Shown piece after piece: positions 1 through 24,254 of a stretch of DNA of 64,000 nt. Below the pieces are notes generated by a model, which was not told where the DNA came from, ran no database searches, and was given only the letters and a program-made list of their open reading frames with translations. The stretch is from Bimastos eiseni. Lineage: Eukaryota > Annelida > Clitellata > Crassiclitellata > Lumbricidae. A program made the translations under genes and the position numbers. The stretch is from contig OY365809.1 in NCBI GenBank assembly GCA_959347315.1, positions 44,110,496 to 44,174,495 on the forward strand, in the 5' to 3' direction. Position 1 is the first letter of the stretch. The number at the start of each line of letters is the position of its first letter.

Positions 1-1061
1 ATCAAACTACTTATATTTTATTTAGTGGTAATAATAATAATAATAAATTATATAGTATTTATTCTTGATTAATTGAAATGACAAGTATGTAGTAAGATTA
101 CATGACATAGTAGTAACAGACGCCACGACATTAACAGAAGTGTAATTTCACTGTATGGCAGCCATGCAAGACACCTATTCTACTGCTCATTTCGCAGTCG
201 CACTTTGGTTGTTGAGGTGTGAGTCAATGTGAGATGATTTATCTGAAGGGGCTTTAATCTCACCCTTAAACCGCGAGCTAAGTTAGCGAGCTTCTGGTTA
301 AAATAAGTCTATTTGGCGCTACCCTATTGTAAATCTCGTGTTGCCGAAGATTGAATGTATTTTCAGTTTAGGACGTTTGACTACTCTACCAAGTAATTGA
401 TTCTAATTGAGCAATTGTATCCTTTTAGCACTAATTAACCCTGTTGACGAGCAATCGTTTATACGTACGTGTGTTTTGTGTGGTTCTTTCTCATCTTTTC
501 AAGTTTAATCGAGTGAATGTTCATTAGGTTTCTTGCTCACGAAATACACTTAAACTTCTAAGTTATTGGCATGCTGGAAACAGTGGGAAGTAGGGGCGTA
601 GATTCATCCTACCCCTCCTACTTAAAATGATCACCGACAAATTTAGTTCAAGTTCTCTAAACAACATAGCGGATACAACACAGCGCTCGTGAATAAGCTG
701 GTGCCCTACGCTGAGCTTTTGAGTGGTGCCTATGAAATTTTGAGTTTGCGATTATGATTGAGAACTGAGTGCTGATGACTTCAGTCTCTGTCGTAAATTC
801 AGAGGCATAATCTCTGTGTGTCACCTGTGACGTGTTTCTTCAGTAACTGACATAGTCTCATTTGCGTGGAGTAGGTGTTTAAATTGCTGTCTCGATAAAT
901 ACTGCTACAAATCAAATAAACATATTTTAGATGGCACTTAAAAAGATATAGGCCTACTTTCGATTAAGCTCCTTATAGGTCTTGTGAGCCTGACCACGAA
1001 ACTAATTTTAGTTAAGTATCTCTATTTATATACATATATATTATATATATAGGCCTATGTA
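1..1061. other. intronic sequence, no gene seen
   Basis: This stretch probably belongs to a myosin heavy chain intron, because the first myosin exon in the window starts at 1682 in the middle of the motor domain. I see no exon with proper splice sites. A short SINE-like block near 655-760 resembles the reverse complement of sequences at 10550 and 54470. Confidence 0.5.
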
Positions 1062-1064
1062 CGC

Positions 1065-1410
1065 ATGTTGGCCTATCCATGTAGAGACCCTTGCATAACT
1101 CTTCTTGGATATGCCCCACCTACCTTCTGGCCCTCTGCACTAGGATCTATATTCCGCACCATGTCCCTTCGTTCCTTTGCCCGCGGACTGCTGATGGTAC
1201 TCCGCACGCGCTCTGCCACGGCCCTACCCACGAGCTTCGCCTGCGTGTGTCCCACCAGCTGGAACAGCCTCCCTTTTCTCTTCGAGAGGAGCTGGTCTCT
1301 CTTTCTTCGACTGCCTTCCGGAGACACCTGAAGACTTTCCTGTTATCCGTTTAGCTTTATGTTGAGTCATGAGCGCCTCTGATTTCGAGTGGTGCTATGT
1401 AAGTTTTTCA
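1065..1410 (+). mobile_element. 3' end of a LINE, degraded
   Basis: Two overlapping frames together read as the C-terminal tail of a non-LTR reverse transcriptase: CPTSWNSLPF in one frame, then SLREELVSLSSTAFRRHLK and a stop in another. The hallmark is the W-N-S-L-P motif followed by L-R-E and F-R-x-x-L-K-T. The frame change between the parts shows that it is dead. The downstream sequence 'gagcgcctctgatttcgag' matches the 3' tail seen at many other places in the window. Confidence 0.65.
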
Positions 1411-1681
1411 TTGTAAATAATTAGAATTATCTGCCTGGTTATGTATGTATCCATATTATATCTTTCTGGTTGTGTACAGAACATGTCATCCAAATAAAAA
1501 GCCTTTCAAAAGACGTTTTCGTGTCCGATCTTCTTACAATACTAATTGTCCGAACATTTTTAAGCGTATATATATTTTATGTCATAGCCTTGAAGTAGAA
1601 CCTTTTGCAATTAGCATTCTCTAAGGGATGCTGTGAAGCAGCTGCTGTATCTGAGACTGTTTCTGGCTGCTTGGTGCCTAG

Positions 1682-14309
<12,628 letters not shown>

Positions 14310-14395
14310 ATAGACTACACTTATGGACAACCTTACGTGGAGAACGTTTTTGACGAGAATGTTATTTAATGATGTTAACCAAAGCAGGTGACTGA

Positions 14396-14401
14396 AATAA
14401 A
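14396..14401 (+). terminator. polyadenylation signal of the myosin gene
   Basis: A canonical AATAAA lies 87 bases after the myosin stop codon, which fits a short 3' UTR. Confidence 0.6.
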
Positions 14402-14759
14402 GAATATACTTACTTAATTATAGCCTGTCATGTAGAATTAGTCAACTGTTCTTTTACGTCTTAGTTTAGTAAATGAGATTGGGAAAACTCATTGTTTGTA
14501 GTGCTATGAAAGATTTCAGTACATTTATTTTGTAAAATAGTCAAATGTTTTTACGCGAATAACTTTTATGATAACTAGTGAGCGATATGGTTATGATGAT
14601 TTTAAAGATTTTGCACGCTTGTGTACAGTTTATGTAGATTGTACAGCCCTGCCAGCAGTTTAGCTTTATTACAGGATTAGCTTTTATACGCCTAGTAACT
14701 GAATTGTATTATAGCTGTTGATCAATTATTACCAGCCTATTTAGTCTAGTTTTCTGATG

Positions 14760-15125
14760 CGGTCTATCATCTGGCAAGTTACTAGGCCTCGCTTCTGCCT
14801 ACCTGGTCGAGCTCTGCAACTTCGCCCTTAATGCTCGGGCCTTGCGCTCCATTCGTTCGGCTGAACAAGGTCTCCTCTATTTTCCTCTTGCTCATACCTC
14901 CACCAGACAGATCCGTGCCGTTTTCAGTGGTAGGCCCCTCGATTTGGAATTTTTGGCCTGCCCATGAGGTTTCACTCCTTCCCTAGAACCTCTTTTCATG
15001 CATATATCTCTCATCTTAAGACGACTTTATTTGGCCGCACTGGTGTAGGGAGCGCCTCTGAGTATAGTCGCCTTGAAGAGGCGCTATATAAAATTATCGT
15101 AATGAATGAATGAATGAGTGAGTGA
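14760..15125 (+). mobile_element. LINE 3' end
   Basis: A degraded reverse-transcriptase tail (GPSIWNF-like motif near 14935) is followed by 'gagcgcctctgagtatagtc', 'gaagaggcgctatataaaa' and a terminal (AATG)n repeat. This is one of the best examples of the recurrent tail. Confidence 0.65.
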
Positions 15126-15199
15126 ATAAACAAATATCAATGTTATATCATCATCATATCACCTCCGTGTTCTTATTCAGCATAATTTTCTTTTGGGAA

Positions 15200-15600
15200 A
15201 ATCCTCTGTCATCTCCCGTTGAGCCTACTCCATCTGCCTTCACCCAGGGATAGGTTTCTTATAACGGATACTCCCGTAACTTTTAGAGCTGCTAAAATCG
15301 AGCTGCACCTACTTGCTACAAGAAGCTTTCTAAACGCTCTGCCACGCAGTCGCATGGTCTTCTTTTTGTTCCCTTCTCTCGGACCTCTACGATGCAGTAT
15401 CGTGCTTTTCCGGTGGTAGGCCCTACTGCTTGGAATGACCTCCAATTGGATCTTCGTCACTTGCCTATAGACACTCTCTACCTCATTTTTATTCCACTCT
15501 GAAATCTGTCCTATTTGGCCGAGGTTGTACTGGAAGCACCTCTGACTATAGATTTCTTGAAGAGGGGCTATGTTAAGTTTCATTGCTTTATTGATTGAAA
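15200..15600 (+). mobile_element. LINE 3' end
   Basis: A reverse-transcriptase C-terminal remnant with VGPTAWNDLQLDLRHLP near 15415 is followed by 'gaagcacctctgactatag', 'cttgaagaggggctatgtt' and 'tttattgattga'. Stops and frame breaks show that it is dead. Confidence 0.65.
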
Positions 15601-15768
15601 ACGAGTCGCTATCGTCTGTATTTGAATGTTTGCTTCCGTAGCATGGTCCTGGATTCTCGGTAAAAACAACGCTGCACTCGCACAGGGCATCCTCCGAAAC
15701 GAACGACTAGGCCGAAGGTAGGTGCTCGGCGGCATTTCTATCGCTACTTTATAGAGTAATGGGCCAAT

Positions 15769-15905
15769 GGATAAGGGCCCATCCATATATTACATACGCA
15801 AAAAAAATCGCATTTTCGGACTCCCTCTCCTTTGTTGCGCTGCGTACATTTCGTGGACCTCTCCCCCATGCGTACGTACATACGTACGTGGACCCACCCC
15901 CACTG
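15769..15905. repeat. interspersed repeat fragment with GTAC-rich palindrome
   Basis: 'agggcccatccatatattac', then 'ctccctctcctttgttgcgc' and 'gtacgtacatacgtacgtgg'. The 'gcgtacgtacatacgtacgt' part is nearly self-complementary. It resembles dispersed element ends of this type, but I could not define boundaries or a target duplication. Confidence 0.35.
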
Positions 15906-17906
15906 CAAAGGTTAAATAGCTAAAAGCATCTATAAGACATTGATTTTACCAAATGCTATTTATTTCTGTTAGGCATCATATTTAACAGCTGAAATTTGTT
16001 AACAGTTATGAAGAATTAAAACACTAACAACACTTGCATTTGACCTGGCATCACAGCAAAAAGACAAAATTGGCTATTGCTGGCTTGACATGGTATAGCG
16101 TTGGTGACAGGCTTTAAGCTAAATTTTTTTAATATATACATTACAGTTCTGTTAATTTACATTATTATAAGTTATATACTGTTATCAATGTATGAATGCT
16201 ATGAAGGGTGAACCAGTAACAGTCGATTGGAATTCGCTTATCATGCAGCCGTAGTTACTAATCCTCGAATTCACCTTTGGTCAATTATTAGACCCTGGCA
16301 CAATAGCTGAACATTACTAATTAATCAACAGTGATTCATTATTGGTGTAATAATTCCACAGCAATTGTCTTTTAACAGTTTCTGTTAAGCAGCTAATTTT
16401 TTATTTTTAGGTTTCTCAAGACCTTGGAGCCTCGTAATCCTGATGAATTTCTGTTTTTTCGCTACTCATAAATCACGTGTTTTATCTGCAAATAGCAATC
16501 ACCCGTTTTCGGACAATGGCTGCAGAACAACTACAATAGTACTCTTCAACAATTGTTCATTATGGCAACTCTTGGTAGAGCTTAAGAACGTTTGCTTTAC
16601 GGAGAAATTTCTGTCATTGCAATGCGACAACCAAAAACGCATCTGTAACCTAGTCTGGTCTAGTGAAAATGTTTCGTGATGGTCCAATTGTAGCTCTACA
16701 TTGCCTAGAATTATGTTGGAAAGCTTATACATAACGTTGTTAACCTGGTAACCTTGGTGACTGGTCGCATCTTTATATATACTGTGAACTTAAAGAGGTC
16801 GTGATTTAGTATTTGCTGCTATGTTCTAAGTCCGTTGGCTTTCATTTAATCAAAGATAGGCTGATACAATGCCAAAGATGCTTTTTACAGTTTAAATTGT
16901 TTGTTACACTCACACAATAAATGATAAATCATTTCATAGTAATGTGTTTAATAATACTAGTGATATTAATATTAGTCATAAAAATAGATTTACATTCGGA
17001 CTCAAACAAACATAGTTTCTTTATACAGTAATAACAAATCCCTTACAGTTGCGAGTTGCGTAAGTTTGTGAGCGAGCAACCACGGCAAACAAAAATAATG
17101 ACAGTCTACGTGCATACTATGTTCATCGTTAAAACATGCACAGTATGTGACCGACAATTTATATAGCACTCTTTGAAACTGTTCCGAAACAGATGGCTGT
17201 TTATAATCTTAAGTTTGCATTTATATATTGTCTCTTAATAAAACTTCTCAATTGTGTCCATGACATGACAAACGCAAGCTTTATCTTCATTTCAACAGAA
17301 CAAGTTTAATTAGAAACGAAGCCATAACAAAATACAATTAAGTATGCTACCCCAATCTGCAGGCTAACCCCAAATACTGATCAGAATCCGCACAAGCAAG
17401 GACATTTGAAAGTTTTAGATTTTTTTATTATGCAGTTTAAACATGACCTACAGTTCCATATAACATGTTGCAAAGGCAAATTCCAGTATGGCACAATAGA
17501 AGTATATTCGTTATTCAACAGATATCTGCACTTTGGTGATCCATAAATTTAAAGAGACAGCATTCTAATTAAGAAGGACTTTTGCGCTAGATTGTCTGCC
17601 GGTGGAATGTATATTGCCCATAAAGTTCCGCTTTAAAAGACGAACTCAACAAAACACAACCTCATCATAGCGTTGTCATCATTTCATACCCAACCAACAG
17701 TCGGAACAACACAGAAGTTCCAGTGGATAAAATATCGAGACCAAGCAACTGTTCTAAACAAAAGATTTCAACCCTTTATAAGACCAATCATTTATAATTT
17801 ACAAGTTGCACAAATTGTTGCATAAAGCAGCACAAAACATTCGAGTTGGTTAGCAAAAGAAAAACCATTAGAACCAAAAATTCATTTGAATTACACGCAT
17901 AATTAA
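15906..17906. other. intergenic region between convergent genes
   Basis: This lies between the end of the myosin gene region and the stop of the FAM241-like gene on the opposite strand, so it must hold the latter's 3' UTR. A TTTATT at 17424-17429 would be AATAAA on the minus strand and is a possible signal. Otherwise I see no gene. Confidence 0.4.
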
Positions 17907-19149
17907 CTAGGACTGACCCAACCGATTCCCCGAACCGGAGAAGGACCCGCCTCTCGACGACCCGGAGCCTCCCGGGGTGCCCGTACCCCGACCTCCTCCC
18001 CCTCTTCCAACTCCTCCACCTCCTCCCATTCCACCGCCCCCTCCTCCCATTCCCCTTCCCGCTCCACCCGCTCCCTGTCCTCCTATTCCACTGTACTTGA
18101 CAACAAAGAACAGAAGAGCCGCGAAGACCAGTCCTTGAATGCCCATGAAGAGGAGGGCCAACAGGAATCCCACGGAGACGATGGGATCAACGACATATGG
18201 TCCCGCGTTCCACGCCGGCACCCCGAGCGTCAGGAGTCGCTGGTTCAACGTGTCAAAGATCGAGGGCCCTGCCTGATAGCCCGCGTCGGCCTGCGGTGGG
18301 GGCGTTGAGTGAACGTTTGTATCCTGTTGTAAAGTACCATCAACTCTTTGTTAATATTATTAATATTATTATTACAGCAATTTATATAGCGCCCCTTCAA
18401 GGCCATCCATTCAGAAGCGCTCGGTCAAACAGAACAGTCTTAAGGCCAGAGAAGAATAGAGCAGACTGACCTTTAGCAGTGAAATGCGGTGCCACTGGAA
18501 GGCCATTCCAGGTCATTGGATCAGAAAGAGAGAAAGCACAGCGGAGAGTAGTTACTTTAATATAAAGTGATTGTAATTATGTAAAGTCATTAATTAGCAT
18601 TACTGCTTGGCAACAGTCACAACTGTAAAGGGAGTGTGTTACATGTGGAAGCGCCAACAACTGAGAAGGCGTGGTGCTGCATAAAGTGGCAGCACACTTT
18701 CAATTACAACATGAAGAATAAGAATAAGAAGAAGACCAGTTCCTTTGAACAACTAGCCCTCAGGCAGCCATGAGTATGAAGAAATATCCACTTCATTTCC
18801 CTAGCCATGGCATATCACGTACAGCTAACTCATATAGCGCTAGGGCGCCTACACAATATCTACTCAGAGGTGATCCCAGTCTACCGTTAGTAAAACAGGA
18901 GCACATCAAACGGACTCTTTCAAGTTCTTGAAAATGACTCAACAACATCAACAAACAACATCACTGGCCATTCAACAACACAGCACATACAAATTTAAAC
19001 ACAACTGCAAAGGTGCAAACATAATATTGAAATTCTTTTGAGCTCCTTACTCTTCTTCCGGTGGCCGCGTTGGGTCGTTGCTGAGCGGACTGAGCAGCGC
19101 GAGGGTCATCATCAGGGACGAGGTCCCCGTTCGCCAAGATTCGTACCAT
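17907..19149 (-). CDS. FAM241B: FAM241B-like (C10orf35-like) membrane protein, two exons
   Basis: Exon 1 is 19051-19149 (33 codons) and exon 2 is 17907-18323 (138 codons plus stop), joined in phase 0 with a gtaagg donor and a cag acceptor; 171 residues in total. The N-terminus MVRILANGDLVPDDDPRA closely matches the conserved start of vertebrate FAM241 proteins. The following NQRLLTLGVPAW and a hydrophobic segment (GFLLALLFMGIQGLVFAALL, about residues 85-110) match the family's C-terminal membrane region. The last about 55 residues are a glycine-rich, R/G- and S/G-repeated tail that I do not recall in vertebrate members. Its molecular role is not known to me. It is convergent with the myosin gene and divergent from the small gene at 20606. 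A likely 5' UTR acceptor lies at 19168-19169. Confidence 0.88.
18370..18540 (-). mobile_element. LINE/SINE 3' tail copy in FAM241-like intron
   Basis: Reverse orientation: 'caatttatatagcgcccctt' at the left, then 'cagaagcgctcggtcaaac' and a body ending near 'ggccattccaggtcattgga'. It lies just inside the single intron. Confidence 0.55.
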
Positions 19150-19492
19150 CTTCTTCTACAGTTCCTCCTGTAGTAAGTTGAACAACAACTATTACAACCA
19201 TTAACAAAATTGTGGTCCAACATGGCCGAATTTTTACCAAGGCCTCGAAATATACAGGTCAAAATGAAACGAACTTCTGCCCATGCGCTGACAAGATATG
19301 CTGGATCATATGACAGGAGAGCGATTTTCAACCATTGGAGTCTTGTGTTCCATGATAATGCTGTTACAGTAGTCATTTGATTATAATCAGACTCTTGCTT
19401 TATATTAGCACATGTCCTATTTACTACTGAATAATTCGAAATGTCAGTATATCCATATAGTAAACGAGTATAAACATGCTATGAGTATAAAT

Positions 19493-19782
19493 CTTCTGCG
19501 GCCAAAACTTCAGCCACCATATATACAAAAAAGTTTACTTCTGCGGCCGGAATGAGTACAAAATACTTGAAGACCGTTGCGCATGCGCAACCTTCAGCGC
19601 TGTTAAAAACACCTAGACTGTTTTAATATGAATCGAGAGGGTCGTTAAGGGTCAAGTTGGGCGTCGTGAGGATCGAGGAATAGCGCTACCGTCGTTTTTA
19701 GGCATATAAAAAATTAGAAAAACCTTTGGGCGCATGTGTAATTTCTGCGTGCGTTGCGTGGCCGAAGTTTCGGGCGCAGAAG
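19493..19782 (-). mobile_element. palindromic MITE, copy 1
   Basis: The terminal inverted repeat begins CTTCTGCGGCCAAAACTTC on the left and ends with the complement of that motif (GGCCGAAGTTTCGGGCGCAGAAG read in two parts) on the right. The interior shares blocks such as 'gagggtcgttaagggtc' and 'accgtcgtttttaggc' with the element at 36235, in opposite orientation. It lies between two divergent genes. No clear target duplication. Confidence 0.7.
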
Positions 19783-20605
19783 TACAGTACCCCTAAGCAA
19801 AACAATGACACCTCATTAACAGCAACAAAGAGAGACGTCTAAACTTATTAGACGTACCGATGCGTAAGATTATTAGTTACGCAGTGAAACTTAATTGGTT
19901 AACGATTTGAAACGTCGTGTTTCTCATAATCTTGCATAAACATTGAACTCGCCTCACACGATGGCAACGTCACTTCTTAATCTGCCTCGACCATAAAGCA
20001 AAACTTAACAATGGACTACAAGAAATAAACGTGGATATCTGGTTTATAATCGCAGTTATTCCTAAATAACTAGTTTTATTACAAAATGAGTTAGAAAAAT
20101 CTTTCATCGCCCTAAATTAACATTGCTTGCAACACTTCTGCAATACGTTTGCGCATCATAACCAGATACGATAGGATCCGACAACAATGTTGTAAGATTC
20201 TTGCAATAATCGTGCATAAAACTAGCATAATAGCCTACGCAATACAAACGAAGGCTTGATCGTAACAAAACTTGGACTAAACATGCCGAAGTATTGAATA
20301 AATTCGCGGGTTCGTATGCCATCGTAAAGTAAAATTTATTCACGCAATTGATATTGCTCTAACTTGTCTCAACACTTGTAAATGCACTTGGCTTGAGATT
20401 GGTGTTTTTAAATAAGAGATTACCATTACAAATTTACAATAATTAGTAATTACTCAGGGTTGACCTGCTTTGCATTCAAGGTGGACCTCTTTGCCATTAA
20501 AGATGGCGCTACATACATTATTAAACATGTGAATTTATAGGAATCTGTAACAAAATAGTAGTCTGTCTTATAATATATCGCTAACGTGTTAAATAAATTT
20601 ATGCA
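19783..20605. promoter_or_regulatory. divergent intergenic region, probable promoters
   Basis: This separates the minus-strand FAM241-like gene from the plus-strand small membrane-protein gene, so both promoters should lie here or on the far side of the MITE. I see no TATA box that I would trust and no other gene. Confidence 0.35.
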
Positions 20606-21471
20606 ATGGAAGGCAGAGATTTAGGGAAAATAAAGAAACAAGGATACTTCACGGGAACAAAGGCCAACAGCTTTCGATTTATTTTCATTGGAGTGGTTTT
20701 GGGAGCGTCTCTCTTGCTTGGAGCAATCAAAGTGTAAGATTGAGCGATATTAGATGTTGATGACCTTTACAGGACCCGCAACTAAGTCTTGTCCGCGTCT
20801 GTGGTCCTAAAAGGAATAGATGTTTGGATTGAAAGCTACTGAGTATAGTTGTGGCTTCATGCTATATCAGTTGCTGTTTTTGTATTAGTAATCTTGTACA
20901 CGACCGACCCAACTTATCTACTCGCTATCGTCATTTAAATCACTTGACAAGACCCACCAATTTACTCTTCGTTCCATGTTGGCCCTTATCAAACGGTCGG
21001 GTGTAGCTCGACTGTTGCTCAGAGCTACTGGACGCGTATAAGAATATTAGCTACAGGATAGCAGCACTTGTCTGGTGGTGCCTTGTTGGTAGCGCTCCAT
21101 ACTATTCCTCAGATAGGGGAGCTATTGGTCCCGCGAGCTTGATCTTTAATCAAACAGCATCGAGCCTTCTCTGTTTGAAATGACTATCTGTCTTAGCAGT
21201 CTGATCATGGTTTGCCTCTGAAAGCTAGTAATTAATAATAATAATTTGGTATCCCTATGCTTAAACTCATTCAGATAGTTAGTGGCAATTGCTATTATCA
21301 TTCAGTGACAATTGTTGTTTTCTCAGATATTATGGTGGATCAGGTAACTTCGTCTTCAAAAAAATTGAGCAGATGGACCGAGATTATGCCCTACGCCAAG
21401 AGCGCATCACAGAAGTTGAGGCGAGACGTGTGCTATCCATTCGTAAAAAGAAACAGGACGACGAATTATAG
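20606..21471 (+). CDS. small single-pass membrane protein, two exons, family unknown
   Basis: Exon 1 is 20606-20733 (ATG to the donor in 'aaagt|gtaaga') and exon 2 is 21327-21471, after 'tgttttctcag'. They join within the codon of V43 and give 90 residues. Residues 1-22 are basic and polar (MEGRDLGKIKKQGYFTG). About residues 23-42 form one hydrophobic segment (FRFIFIGVVLGASLLLGAI). Then comes YYGGSGNFVFKKIEQMD and a charged, probably helical tail ending in RKKKQDDEL. Size and shape recall small mitochondrial or ER membrane proteins with an N-in anchor, but I recognise no family. The ATG at 20601 is out of frame and runs into a stop, so 20606 is preferred. Clean splice phases and a protein-like composition support a real gene. 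Confidence 0.75.
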
Positions 21472-21954
21472 CGAACTGTGATGAACTGTTGTACATGTAG
21501 TGTATATTTTGTAGAATATTGCTAACCCCCAACTGGTTTGTCTGAATTTCGCAGATATCGATGTGTCTTTTCGATTCTCAATTTGGAGACATGGTTTCAA
21601 GCATCTCGATTGAATTACAGGTCACAGATGTACTGTTGTATGCATGGGACTCTGAAAGTGAACGTACAGTACAGAAGTAATCACAGTGTAAACGTTGGCA
21701 AATATATGACCGTGGTCGAGAGAGGGAACCACTTTTCATTTGCTGATAAACTGCAAAGTGACCCTTTCTCATCATGACCATAGAATTTATGCCAATTGGT
21801 CTGAGAACCTGCAAGGAGTTTGATACCGGTTACCTCTGACAATGTACAATCTCCGGCCTCTGTTACACGCGCCAGAAATTCTTAAACTCGGCTTAGCTGT
21901 CGTTGAGAGCTGTCCGATTCACAGCTGCTCTATTGCATCGCTTGCTAACTAGGA

Positions 21955-21960
21955 AATAAA
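21955..21960 (+). terminator. possible polyadenylation signal
   Basis: AATAAA lies about 480 bases after the stop of the small membrane-protein gene. It is the first canonical signal I see on this strand. Confidence 0.35.
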
Positions 21961-22564
21961 CAGCAGTGCCGGTATCTATCAACCAATGTTCAATATTCAG
22001 CCAATATTTCGGTCTTTTAACCGCCTTGCTGAAGCGCTTGTGTGACGGAAATTGGCTTTCTAAGAGAACAAAATGGTCCAATTGCAAACAATGTGCGATC
22101 CAATCTCTTTGCCGCAAAAGAAATCCCTGGACGTAAAATTGTTGTCGTTTAAGGGACTGGATTCTTTGTTCTTGATAGAGTAATAATCTCTGTTTGTCAG
22201 TGTAGCGTTTTTCGGAACTAGCTTCAGCATCAAACATTTTGTGGGCAAAGCAGTTGCTGTAGCAGAGTGTAAGAGGTTTACTGTTGCATAGCATTTGCCA
22301 TGATAGCCGTTGCTGTGACAACAGTTGCTATGGCAGCTTTTGATGTAGTGTAGTTCTATTGGATCATAACGTACTATTCATCATGGACTTCATAGACATT
22401 GTGTTGATGCAGATTTTTAAATCATGGTCTGTTGCCATAGTACTTGAACGCTACAGTTCCTTCTCATACTCTGCTCCACCAATGTCATTATCTGTTTAAT
22501 AATGGTCCTGTGTTGTTGGGTTTAATTAGCCTATGGGGAATTTATCATACACAGGGGTGCAGTT

Positions 22565-22699
22565 CAGAGGCGGTGATCCCGGGGGCAAGTCCCCCCACCT
22601 TTTACAGGGAGGGGACACATTGTATGTGTGTCCCAACCACATTTCCTACCACTTTCATTGGGTGTCTCCCACACCTGTCAAATGAGATCGCTGCCTCTG
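22565..22699 (+). mobile_element. hAT-like MITE, family A copy 1
   Basis: 135 bp element with TIRs CAGAGGCGGTGATC (left) and GATCGCTGCCTCTG (right), flanked by a perfect 8-bp target duplication GTGCAGTT at 22557-22564 and 22700-22707. It shares its whole length with the copy at 39257, which is inserted in the opposite orientation. Confidence 0.9.
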
Positions 22700-23084
22700 G
22701 TGCAGTTACAATATGAAATACAGTGATAGGTCAATAAAGGATGTGAGCCAAAAATGACTTGCTTTGGAGCTTTGACCCATCCTTCCCTCATCTGCATACT
22801 TTGCCAACCTGATCAGCGATCAATGCATTCTGATAGCTGTGGGGATGTGCAGGTGCTGTGCTTTAGCATTTCAGGTCAGCTAGTCTTGTGCTTTGTGAGG
22901 TAAATAAAAGGAGCTATATTAAATGTTATGATAAAAAGTTGGCCTTCGAAGACCTCTGCACTGCAGCAGAGTACACAGAGATCAGACTACATTCTGCTGT
23001 CTTGAATCTACAATGCAAACTGCTCTGGATTGTGATAGTTTGATAATACCACATACACCAACTGACTCTAAATAGACCACATTG

Positions 23085-23225
23085 ATTCATTCATTACCAA
23101 GATTTATATAGCGTCCCTTCAAGGTTACTACTCAGGAGCGCTTCCAACCCCAGCATGGCTAAAAAGAGGTTTTAAGGCGAGTATAAAAGGAGTCTTAGTG
23201 GACACAAATGCTGTGTTAGGGCACT
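23085..23225 (-). mobile_element. LINE/SINE 3' tail copy
   Basis: 'cattcattaccaagatttat', 'atagcgtcccttcaaggtta' and 'caggagcgcttccaacccc': the reverse orientation of the recurrent tail. Confidence 0.6.
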
Positions 23226-23255
23226 AGCTATACTGAAATAACGGCAAAAATGTAG

Positions 23256-23630
23256 ATGTGGCCATCTGCAATGTGTTTAGCCCCAACTTCCTTTGCTCAC
23301 ATTTGGGTAGCCCTTCCACCCCCTCTGCAGACATCCTTGGTAAGGTATTGAAGGTCCAGTGTAGTCGCTCCCTTCTCTCAGCTGAGAGAAGGGGTTCTTG
23401 TGGTTCTATTTGCCCATACAACAGCTATGCAAAACCGTGCATTCTGTGTGGTAGGCCCCTAGGATTTGGAATGGCCTTTCTCTTGAGCTACGTCTGTTCC
23501 ATAAATCATGTAGTGGTACTTTTTACGGTCATTTGAAAACTTATCTTTATGTTTGGACTGGAGTTGGGAGTGCTTTTGAGTAGTTACTTCGAAAGGGCGC
23601 TATATAAATTTTTGAATGAATGCTGTCCTG
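23256..23630 (+). mobile_element. LINE 3' end
   Basis: A degraded frame with a GPLGFGMAFLLSYVCS-like remnant is followed by 'gggagtgcttttgagtagtt', 'cgaaagggcgctatataaat' and a 'tgaatgaatg' tail. It sits back to back with the reverse copy just upstream. Confidence 0.55.
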
Positions 23631-24254
23631 GATTTAATATCGAATAACATTTAAATCGTGTTAAATAACTGTGTTCTCTTGGCTACACATGCTTCTAGTT
23701 TCGTTATCATTAAAATTCTAAGTTGAACGACATTAAGTGTATACTTCTAAGACCAATAATTTCCTTTCTTTTTAAATGCCGAATGTTTTCTGAACAGTTG
23801 GTTAAATGAGGTAATATTCCAAGTCATTGGTCTACAGTACAAAAGAACCTAAGCAAAATTAGCGTCATCTTCGCACAGAAGACTTGAATATCATAATCAC
23901 CGGGTGTACGATTCATCTGTACAGTAAGACAAATTAGAACTGGTCATTACTAAATTCATAATGATGAGCTGCAGTCGTAGGCATATGCGGCTTTTGAGCC
24001 ACACCACCATAGAAGCTCGTAAACATACCACTGTGCTGCATTGGTTCCCAGTTGCTTTTTGTATGGCTTGTCATTGAAGACCAAATAGTGAAAGATGCAT
24101 GCTTTCAATTTACTAAGTCCTATAAAATTCCAAAGCCTGATTCAGCTGATTTGCATATCCAAATGCAGGCATTATCAAAATTCTTTTTGTTGAAAGAAGT
24201 GCTCTCTCGTTCAGTTATTCAGCGATGTAGCGCGGTTGATGTTCGTCCAGTCTG

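Noticed and set aside
21893..22321. 142-codon minus frame
   Set aside because: No splice sites, no recognisable domain, unlike coding composition; probably chance or an old element.
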